DNA from: Nemertoderma westbladi
Taxonomy: Eukaryota; Xenacoelomorpha; Nemertodermatida; Nemertodermatidae
Assembly (NCBI GenBank): GCA_032718475.1
Contig: JAUCBJ010007761.1
Span: 1-61,197 of the forward strand
Length of the DNA: 61,197 nt
Direction: 5' to 3'
In this document: positions 53,991 to 61,197 of the stretch, in pieces
How positions within the stretch are numbered: position 1 is the stretch's first letter
Layout: each line of letters begins with the position of its first letter
Notes under the pieces: model-generated
The model's input: only the letters and a program-made list of their open reading frames with translations
Database searches by the model: none
What the model was told of the DNA's origin: nothing
Made by a program: the position numbers and the translations under genes

Positions 53991-54770
53991 GAAGACCCCA
54001 CAACGTGTCTTTAGTGGGATTGGAAACACTCCAGAGAACATATTAAATTCAACTTCATCATTCCAAAGTGAATACTTCTTGAGATATTGCCTTTCAAAAA
54101 ATCAACCAATCTTAGACCACGTAGCAAAACCCGGCAATCCAACGGCTATAAAACATCGTCAGTGAGTTAGCGCATACTCCAGAGAATATTCCTAGCCTTC
54201 AAACTTCATCCCAATGTGAAGCAAACTCGAGATATCATCGTTCAAAGAATTGGCCAATCACAGGCCGTATCTGGTGACCACAGTATAGGGGTGACTTGGA
54301 ACCTCAACGCCAGATTCAGAACAACATCCAAAACATATTCGCATAAAATCTTACCACAAATTGTCAAGGCCTAGGTACGTTTTCTGCGTTTGAAAATTTC
54401 AACCAATCAGGTGCCAGATACAGTGACCACGTTACGCGAGTGATCTGGGACCCCAATATATATCATCAGTGAGTTAGGGCATCCTCCAGAGAATATTCCT
54501 AGCCTTTAAACTGCATCCCAAAGTGAAGGAAACTCGAGTTATCATCGTTCAAAACATTAGCCAATCAGGCGCCGTATCAGATGACCACGGTATGGGGGTG
54601 ACTTGGGACCTCAATGCGAGATTTAGAACACCATCCAAAACATATTCGCATAAAATCGTACCACAAATTGTCAAGGCCTAGGTATGTTTTCAGCGTTTGA
54701 AAATTTCAGCCAATCAGGTGCCAGATACAGTGACCACGGTATGCGAGTGACCTGGGACCCCAATGGAAGG
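53991..54770. repeat. 307-bp tandem repeat plus a diverged copy
   Basis: Two good copies start at AGTGAGTTAG (54161 and 54468) and share CTCCAGAGAATATTCCTAGC, CGTATC, and TTGTCAAGGCCTAGGTA. A more diverged part-unit precedes them (about 54030-54130, CTCCAGAGAACATATT). Each unit itself contains two related halves with CCAATCA and GTGACCAC. Confidence 0.8.
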
Positions 54771-55520
54771 TTCAGAGTACTGGCCAAAACATTTACGCAT
54801 CAAATTGTACCGTAAAATGTTACTGCATATCGGCAAGTTAACCTACCAGTATTTGAGCAGCAAAAGATCAGGTCTGACTGCATGATTTGAGACTGATCAT
54901 ATTTTCTTTTGCATGCATAAGATGCCCTTCAATGGTCTCTATCTGCTTCATTGATCTAAATCCATATCGTCAGATAGCCTGGGATGCTGTTATAAGATTT
55001 ATTTTGATTTGGTGCAATTTGGGTAAATTTGGGGTAAACCATGGTATCAATAACTTCCAGTCAAATGCCTACTTATTAAGAACATTGCTATAAATGTCAA
55101 TCATCTATAGCCTACAAACTAAGGGTAACTGTCAGCCAGTTACAGTACATGGGCAGATGGGTATACTATAAGTACAGAAGTACTTGGATATTCCTGTATT
55201 CACAATATTCAACTATATGAAGATAGGTTTTGACTAAAATTCGGCATCTGATGTAACGTTTTGACTAGGCCGATCTGCCAAAAGAACCTCCACTATATCT
55301 GCCCTACATGTTGGCCTACCATACCTGCACCGGTGCTCACTAGAGACTGTGGAGGTAGGCCATCAAGTTGCTCTAGGTAAACGCGAAGTTTGTTGCTGTA
55401 AAAGATGCCTCATATCAAAAAAAAAAAACTAAAAGTCAATGTTACTCAAATTATAAGTTGCTAGTTGCTACCAAGTTGTCTAAAACGTCCGGCAACTTAG
55501 AGTAACTTATAACAACTTGG
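54771..55520. other. Intergenic sequence, no gene seen
   Basis: A 68-codon open frame at 54887-55093 has no recognised motif. No repeat boundary visible. Confidence 0.5.
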
Positions 55521-56090
55521 ACACAAACGTTAAATGAGGGACATATATTTATCAGCGCCACAAACATTAATGTGCGACAAACATTATTCAGGGGGACAAA
55601 CATTAATGTGGGACATAAACATTGATGTGGGACACAAACATTAATGAGGGACACAAACATTAATTGAGGGACACTAACATTTAATGAGGGACACAAACAT
55701 TAATGAGGGACACAAACATTAATGAGGTACACAAACATTAATGAGCGACACAAACATTAATGAGGGACACAAACATTAATGAGGTACACAAACATTAATG
55801 AGGGACACAAACATTAATGAAGGACACAAACATTAATGAGGTACACAAACATTAACGAGGTACACAAACATTAATGAGGTACACAAACATTAATGAGGGA
55901 CACAAACATTAATTGAGGGACACTAACATTAATGAGGGGCACAGACATTAATGAGGGATACAAACATTAATGAGGGACACAAACATTAATGAGGGACACA
56001 AACATTAATGAGGTACACAAACATTAATGAGCGACACAAACATTAATGAGGTACACAAACATTAATGAGGGATACAAACATTAATTGAGG
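55521..56090. repeat. 19-bp minisatellite, about 29 copies
   Basis: The consensus unit ACACAAACATTAATGAGGG repeats over about 570 bp, with GGTACAC and TTAATTGAGG variants interspersed. The minus-strand frame through it gives a repetitive Cys/Val/Pro peptide and is not a gene. Confidence 0.95.
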
Positions 56091-56144
56091 CATTAAAATA
56101 CAGTAACAACAATAAATAATAACATATTAATCTGACCAAACCAA

Positions 56145-56169
56145 TGAACTGAACTGAACTGAACTGAAA
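56145..56169. repeat. TGAAC pentanucleotide microsatellite
   Basis: Four and a half units of TGAAC. Confidence 0.85.
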
Positions 56170-56430
56170 TTTATTTTTCACAATAATAGCTTTTAACATA
56201 GAAGAACGCACCAAAAATATATAAGATATGAGTACTGTATTACTATTATAATATTATTAAACTGTTAAACACAGGTCAATGTTCTTAATAGTGAATGGAG
56301 ACCGCATGTAGCTCAGTGAGCTAGAAATACGCAGCCACCATGGAAGAGTAATTAAATTATTATAAGAAGACTAGAAATTACTTGCAAACCAGCTATGCAG
56401 GTAATAGCTGCAACCAGAGAGGATTGGGGT

Positions 56431-56465
56431 GAGGGGGGGGGGGGGGGGGGGGGTGGGGGGTAGGG
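56431..56465. repeat. Long G homopolymer / quadruplex-prone tract
   Basis: More than 20 consecutive G, then T and further G runs, just before the LINE 5' region. Confidence 0.85.
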
Positions 56466-56663
56466 CGCGTCAAAAAATAGAATTTTGGAAATTTAAAGTG
56501 AAGTGGCCATTTTTATCTGGACAAGGCCATCGGTTGACGGTTTCTGTTTCATTGGATGACGATCACGAATCATATAGTAAGGCTAAATAAAGCCTGAAAG
56601 CTACATAGGCCTAGGCTTATACTGCATACTGCAGTACTGCCTTAGGCAGATAGGCCTAGACTT

Positions 56664-58235
56664 ATGAGCCTAAACCGTTCGCGTACGCCGTACGGCAATC
56701 GGGAATCGGCAACTACTACGATGACCAGTCATGCAGTACCGGTCATGCGGTCTGAAGCGGAGAACAGTAATACTACTGGTGCTGGAGGCGGTATAAGTAC
56801 AAGTATGAGCATTGACTCGCAACCCTACTCGCAAGGTTCGGCACCCGGTCCTGCTTGGGCTGATGAAGATCCCACTCCAATTATCAACTCGTGTCTGTCT
56901 TTGTTGTTACAAGGGATGTCATCTGCTACATTTGATGTTGCGCGGGAAGCCTGTCTAGGAAGGTTCACCCAAGATGAAGTTAGGACTGCAAAGGTAATGT
57001 TGTTCAATAGGTGTGGTGCGGATATAGTAAATAGGCGCGATACTACAGATAGATCGGCAAGCGAAGCCAATTTTAAGGATTTGTGGGAAAAAATGAAAGA
57101 GTTGGATGTTTCTGGAAGGTTACCAGTGATAGCGGTTCTGGCTTTGGATGCCCTGTCCCTACCAGCCCTACAGTCTAGTGATGGCGTAGCAGGCGTAGAG
57201 GCGGCTACCAAAGTTGATATGGTTGATAAGAAATTAGATCGTTTTGAGAAGGTGTTCAGTGAGAGACTTAAAGATATTGAGAAGGGATTTTCTGCCCAGA
57301 TAGATAATATAGCTGATCTCATTGGTAGTCTGCGCAGGCCTGACGACGATGGGAGGCCTCATGTTTCCAGACCGACAGTGACACGTACCGGTACGGGTAC
57401 GGGTACCAGTTGGGACAGGCCGGGCCCATTACAGCCAGATCGGCCGTCTGCTGTTCCTATTATTGGCGGCGCCAATGAGTCTGAGGTTTCGGTGCTCCTA
57501 AGTTACCCTCCAATGCTAGGTCGATCATCCCAGGTGGTGCCTAATGTTGGCCCAACTAATTCATCGAACGCGGCAACTGTTAATTCGGGATACGCCAGAA
57601 AGAACTATGTGGCTGCAGTGCGCGGGCAGCAGCCCGCTCATGGTCGGCCGAGTCATATGGCAAACCGTACCGGTATTTCTAATTACTGGTCTCCACTGGT
57701 AACGCCTACGCAATCCCCTCGGGTGTTTAGCGATAGGGGTAGTGTTAAGAGGACAAGGCCTAATTCGCCTAACTTGGCTCCAAGGGATACCGGTAATGTC
57801 TTTAGTGGCTCTGGGTATACGGAAGTTGTGAATAAACCGAGGCGTCGCAATCGGGAGTTTATTGTTGGAACCAAAAAGAGTCCCGTTGGTGGAGCGGCGG
57901 ATGACGACCAGTCTTCTTCCAAAAAGACAGGCTTGCGTGCGGCACCGGCGGATGTATTTGTGTTTCGGTTATCGCCCGATACAACCGCTCAGGACATCGT
58001 GGATTGCCTTGAGACACAGGGAGTTCAGATCCCTCTATCATATGTAAAGAGGATTTCGCACCCAGATGCCATCTCTGCAAGCTTTCGGGTATCGGTTACG
58101 GCTAAGAGTGTGGAGAAAGCTCTTTCGTCGGAGACATGGCCCTCTGGCGTTTGCGTACGCAAATGGGTACATAACAGGAGCATCAACACAACTGGTCGTT
58201 TTAATGGCGGGCAGTCACGTAACGTAATCGAGTAG
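56664..58235 (+). CDS. LINE ORF1 protein
   Basis: 523 codons. The N-terminus (1-70) is Ser/Thr/Gly-rich. Residues about 75-175 form a conserved-looking helical domain (TFDVAREACLGRFTQDEVR, AKVMLFNRCGADIV). A heptad-rich helix follows at about 184-222 (KKLDRFEKVFSERLKDIEKG), which should multimerise the protein. A long Pro/Ser/Arg-rich linker leads to a C-terminal RRM-like fold at about 429-505 (DVFVFRLSPDTTAQDIVDCL, SFRVSVTAKSVEKAL, WPSGVCVRKW). ORF1 proteins of this type bind the element RNA and form the ribonucleoprotein with ORF2. Start taken at 56664, the first ATG of the long frame. Confidence 0.85.
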   Translation: MSLNRSRTPYGNRESATTTMTSHAVPVMRSEAENSNTTGAGGGISTSMSIDSQPYSQGSAPGPAWADEDPTPIINSCLSLLLQGMSSATFDVAREACLGRFTQDEVRTAKVMLFNRCGADIVNRRDTTDRSASEANFKDLWEKMKELDVSGRLPVIAVLALDALSLPALQSSDGVAGVEAATKVDMVDKKLDRFEKVFSERLKDIEKGFSAQIDNIADLIGSLRRPDDDGRPHVSRPTVTRTGTGTGTSWDRPGPLQPDRPSAVPIIGGANESEVSVLLSYPPMLGRSSQVVPNVGPTNSSNAATVNSGYARKNYVAAVRGQQPAHGRPSHMANRTGISNYWSPLVTPTQSPRVFSDRGSVKRTRPNSPNLAPRDTGNVFSGSGYTEVVNKPRRRNREFIVGTKKSPVGGAADDDQSSSKKTGLRAAPADVFVFRLSPDTTAQDIVDCLETQGVQIPLSYVKRISHPDAISASFRVSVTAKSVEKALSSETWPSGVCVRKWVHNRSINTTGRFNGGQSRNVIE

Positions 58236-58401
58236 GCCTAACGCAAACTATTTTACTCAACGCATGAATGATTAGTATAGATCATCAAACTTTTTTTTTT
58301 TTTCTTTACAAACTTTATAAAGGAAGATTTTCCTTTATATATTTTCTATCCATAACTTTATATATTATATAATAGTACCGCTCGTTAACAGTATTTCATC
58401 A

Positions 58402-61197
58402 ATGTGTTCTAATCCGAATTTAACCATTATATCCTACAATTCGACCGGTTTTGGGTTGGATAAGATTGATTTGATTGATTCTCTTGTAAATAGTGCAGAT
58501 ATTGTTTGCTTACAGGAACATTTTCTTTTGGAGTCATGTTGTAATATTAAGCTAAAGCAGTTTTTTCCTGATTGCCATTTCAGCGCAGTACCAGCCACTT
58601 ACTTAAATGGTGAGGGCAATAGTAGAGGTAGGCCCAGTGGGGGATTGTGTATTATATGGAAGAAATCAATTAGTAAATACGTATCCGTGGTTACAAACGG
58701 TTCTAGTAATTCTAGGCTGCAGGCGATTGAACTAAAAATTAAATTTCCTCAGTCTGAGTCTAGTTTATTGTTGTTAAACTCGTATTTCCCGGTGGATGAG
58801 CGTTTATCTACTTTGGCATCTGATGAGTTACCTTTATTACTAAATAGTATTGAGTCACTTATTTCTAATTCTAGCTGTGCAAATGTACTGCTTGGTGGAG
58901 ATTTAAATTGTGATTTTAGTCGGAACAACATTCATGTAAATCTAATTAGAGAGTTTATTGAATCTAAATTGTTTAACGTGCTGTGGGATATACAACCGAT
59001 CGATTATACATATATGTCTCATGCCAATGGTGTTGTTTATAAATCTACGTTAGACCATTTTATTCTTAGCGACCGGTTGTCTCAGGGAAATTTTGAATCA
59101 GATGTAATTCATTTGGGTAATAACCTTTCAGGGCATTCTCCTATTTATTTTAAAATACCTATTAGTGCATTGGACTTGACTGTGCAAAACACATCGAAGC
59201 CAATTCGATTTAATTTTGGTAGAGCTTCTGATGAGCAACGGTCTCAATTTAGTAATGATCTAAATTTATTGTTAGAAAACTGCAATTTACCGTATGGAAT
59301 AGTAAATTGTACTGATATTAATTGTAGTTTACCTGAACATCGTATGGGTTTAGAAAAATTCGCTTTGGATATATTGGACGCGGTTGACTCAGCAGCACAC
59401 TGCCTCCCTAAGTCAGGGGGTCCGGAAAGTGAGACCCCAATAAGAACTGAAATTATCCCTGGATGGAATAGTCAAGTTAAGCCCTTTAAAGATGAAGCCA
59501 TATTTTGGCACTCAGTGTGGTGTGCTGCGGGGAGACCAAATTCCTCACAAAGTAACCTATTTTTCATGAGACAGAGTAGCCGGGCTCAATATAAATATGC
59601 AGTACGACGTGTTAAACGTAATATTGATACATTGAAAAGAGATAGGCTATTAAATGCGTCCCTTTCTGGTAATATAAATATTTTTGATGAGATTAGAAAA
59701 TTACGAGGTTCATCTGTCGTGCAAAGTACTTCAATCGAAGGTTTAACGGATTCACAGGAAATTGCTAATAAATTTGCTGATATTTATAAAGTATTATATA
59801 ACCAAGAGCCTAATTCAGGTAGTGTCAATGATATAAATAGTAAATTAAATGAGTGTATAGCAAATTTTAATATTGATAGTTTTGAGCCAGTTACCATGGA
59901 AACCATACACACTGCTTTGCAGCATTTAAAGAGTGGTAAAAGTGACGTTATATATGGATTTGATTCAGGCTGTTTGATTTATGGCGGACCTGCATTAGAA
60001 ACATTAATAGCAAAACTGTTCAATGCTTTTCTGGTACACGGTGTTATTTCGAAATGTTTATTGTCAATATCCATGGTACCTATTGTGAAAAACAATTTAG
60101 GAGATATTACAGCTATTACTAATTATAGGGCCATCGCAATAGCGTCATTGTTACTTAAAGTATTTGAGTGGGTGCTGCTGATATCTGAGGGAGAAAAACT
60201 GGATTTAGACCACTTGCAGTTTGGTTTCCGTGAGAAATCGAGCACAGTAATGTGCTCGTGGACAGCAACGGAGGTCATTAATTACTATATGCGAAAGTCA
60301 ACACCAGTCTATGGTTGCTTGTTGGACTTCACCAAAGCTTTTGATTTGGTTGAATGGAGAAAGCTTTTCCTTGAGCTGATCAAAAAAGGTTTTTCTCCCT
60401 TATATCTTAGGTGTTTGTTGTTTATTTATAGAACACAAATGTGTGCAGTGAGATGGAATAACGTTTTGTCATTTGATTTTTCTATTACTAATGGAGTTAG
60501 GCAAGGGTCGGTTATTTCACCGGTCCTGTTCTGTGTTGTTTTAAATGTGCTGATTTCACGGCTCAGACAGGCAAAAATAGGTTGTTATATTGGTGCTCAG
60601 TTTTATGGTTGTCCGTCCTTTGCGGACGATATGTTTCTATTGTGCCCGTCCGTAATTGGCCTACAATACATGATTAATATTTGCAAAGATTTTTGTAAAG
60701 AGTATAAATTACAGATTAGTACTGATATTGATCCGAAAAAAAGTAAAACTAAATGTATCCCGTTCCAGAACACATGGAAGCCGCCTAGTGTGAATATTTC
60801 AGTAAATAACGTTACACTACCATGGGTTGAGAAAGGGCTACATTTAGGAATTCTGCTTAATTTTACGTGTAGTGTCAATATAGATATACAGCGTAAGAGA
60901 GGTGCATTTATAGGAAAATTGGCAAATTTAAGGCAGGAATTTTCATTCGCTCACCCGCGGTGCTTGTCTAACATTCAACGTATTTATGCGACAAGTTTTT
61001 ATGGAAGCCCAGTTTGGGATTTGGCTTCTGATGAATGCCGTAGAATATACACCGCTTGGAATACGAATGTGCGCTACATTTATCATCTGCCGTATAACAG
61101 CCATAGGTTCATAGTAGAAGATATTGTTAATTTTCCCCACCCTAAGGTTATGCTCAGTAAACGTTTAGTTAAATTTGCAACTAGTGTTTTGACTTCT
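58402..61197 (+). CDS. LINE ORF2: endonuclease and reverse transcriptase, open to window end
   Basis: From ATG 58402 the frame runs 932 codons without a stop to the last base. The APE-type endonuclease occupies about residues 8-250: SYNSTGF (Asn13), CLQEHF (Glu39), LLGGDLNCDF (Asp167, Asn169), LDHFILSD (Asp218, His219) and GHSP (His245), all expected catalytic residues present. The reverse transcriptase follows: QFGFREKSSTVMCSW, CLLDFTKAFDLVEW (Asp642), NGVRQGSVISPVLF, SFADDMFLL (Asp742, Asp743). The C-terminal region has begun (SFYGSPVWDLA) when the window ends. The protein nicks chromosomal DNA and primes reverse transcription there. Similar proteins are found in CR1/L2-group LINEs; exact clade not assigned. 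Confidence 0.93.
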   Translation, partial: MCSNPNLTIISYNSTGFGLDKIDLIDSLVNSADIVCLQEHFLLESCCNIKLKQFFPDCHFSAVPATYLNGEGNSRGRPSGGLCIIWKKSISKYVSVVTNGSSNSRLQAIELKIKFPQSESSLLLLNSYFPVDERLSTLASDELPLLLNSIESLISNSSCANVLLGGDLNCDFSRNNIHVNLIREFIESKLFNVLWDIQPIDYTYMSHANGVVYKSTLDHFILSDRLSQGNFESDVIHLGNNLSGHSPIYFKIPISALDLTVQNTSKPIRFNFGRASDEQRSQFSNDLNLLLENCNLPYGIVNCTDINCSLPEHRMGLEKFALDILDAVDSAAHCLPKSGGPESETPIRTEIIPGWNSQVKPFKDEAIFWHSVWCAAGRPNSSQSNLFFMRQSSRAQYKYAVRRVKRNIDTLKRDRLLNASLSGNINIFDEIRKLRGSSVVQSTSIEGLTDSQEIANKFADIYKVLYNQEPNSGSVNDINSKLNECIANFNIDSFEPVTMETIHTALQHLKSGKSDVIYGFDSGCLIYGGPALETLIAKLFNAFLVHGVISKCLLSISMVPIVKNNLGDITAITNYRAIAIASLLLKVFEWVLLISEGEKLDLDHLQFGFREKSSTVMCSWTATEVINYYMRKSTPVYGCLLDFTKAFDLVEWRKLFLELIKKGFSPLYLRCLLFIYRTQMCAVRWNNVLSFDFSITNGVRQGSVISPVLFCVVLNVLISRLRQAKIGCYIGAQFYGCPSFADDMFLLCPSVIGLQYMINICKDFCKEYKLQISTDIDPKKSKTKCIPFQNTWKPPSVNISVNNVTLPWVEKGLHLGILLNFTCSVNIDIQRKRGAFIGKLANLRQEFSFAHPRCLSNIQRIYATSFYGSPVWDLASDECRRIYTAWNTNVRYIYHLPYNSHRFIVEDIVNFPHPKVMLSKRLVKFATSVLTS

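Larger units (their letters stand above)
56466..61197 (+). mobile_element. LINE with two ORFs, 5' region to middle of ORF2
   Basis: The element begins somewhere after the G tract (start estimated) with a 5' leader of about 200 bp, then ORF1 (56664-58235), a 166-bp spacer and ORF2 (from 58402), which continues past the window. No stop or frameshift is seen in 4.4 kb of coding sequence, in sharp contrast to every other LINE fragment here. The endonuclease/RT style is CR1/L2-like (jockey group). Young and perhaps still active. Confidence 0.9.

Noticed and set aside
55451-55696. Cys/Val/Pro-rich repetitive minus-strand frame
   Set aside because: Translation of the 19-bp minisatellite.
55521-56090. 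CRISPR-like array
   Set aside because: Units are contiguous 19-mers without unique spacers, in a eukaryotic genome.
56305-56330. A-box-like TAGCTCAGTGAG, possible tRNA or SINE
   Set aside because: No B box within reach and no cloverleaf.

Overview
This is a stretch of an animal nuclear genome made almost entirely of transposable elements and simple or satellite-like repeats. I see no bacterial-type operons, no rRNA and no intact tRNA gene. The mix of BEL/Pao and Gypsy LTR retrotransposons, two kinds of LINE, piggyBac-, hAT- and Harbinger-like non-autonomous DNA elements, and AT-rich filler with long G homopolymers points to a marine invertebrate. The many GGCCTA and ACCGGTAC words suggest, only weakly, an echinoderm or a relative. 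The only host-gene piece I can support is a minus-strand terminal exon (47391-47629) encoding the end of a Ly6/uPAR-type GPI-anchored protein.

Layout. 1-7700: two plus-strand LINE fragments (3-461 and 6182-6892) with AT-rich sequence, a 49-bp double-stem hairpin, a tRNA-like SINE head and a 360-bp inverted-repeat element between them. 7706-8951: a solo BEL LTR with a 5-bp target duplication. 9717-31041: a large minus-strand BEL/Pao element (BEL-B). Its 3' LTR is split by a second element of the same family (BEL-A, 10475-17715), which is itself joined to the 5' half of a LINE (15817-16826). Each insertion is framed by its own 5-bp target duplication. BEL-B carries a 1.78-kb internal duplication giving two reverse transcriptase/RNase H blocks, and both BEL copies keep part of a third reading frame between pol and the 3' LTR. 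30082-32276: a later tandem duplication runs across the BEL-B 5' LTR and its flank.

32277-47300: a 162-bp satellite, three kinds of TTAA-bounded piggyBac-like elements built of inverted 140-bp subrepeats next to poly-G, a foldback element, and a 727-bp hAT-like element (34561-41130) interrupted by a nearly intact Gypsy element (34793-40631). The Gypsy has 280-bp LTRs, a 612-codon gag-protease frame and a pol frame broken by one TGA. A 1139-bp near-identical tandem duplication lies at 44565-46842.

47300-56460: the Ly6-like exon, a second copy of the 4894-5442 repeat with an inverted segment, several strong hairpins, a Harbinger-like MITE, and four tandem arrays with periods of about 140, 307, 19 and 5 bp. 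56470-61197: the 5' part of an apparently undamaged two-ORF LINE whose ORF2 (endonuclease plus reverse transcriptase) stays open for 932 codons to the end of the window.

In functional terms the window is a layered record of insertions. BEL-B went in first, then BEL-A into its LTR, then LINE sequence became joined to BEL-A. Independently, the hAT-like element was hit by Gypsy. The right-hand LINE is the element most likely to be young.
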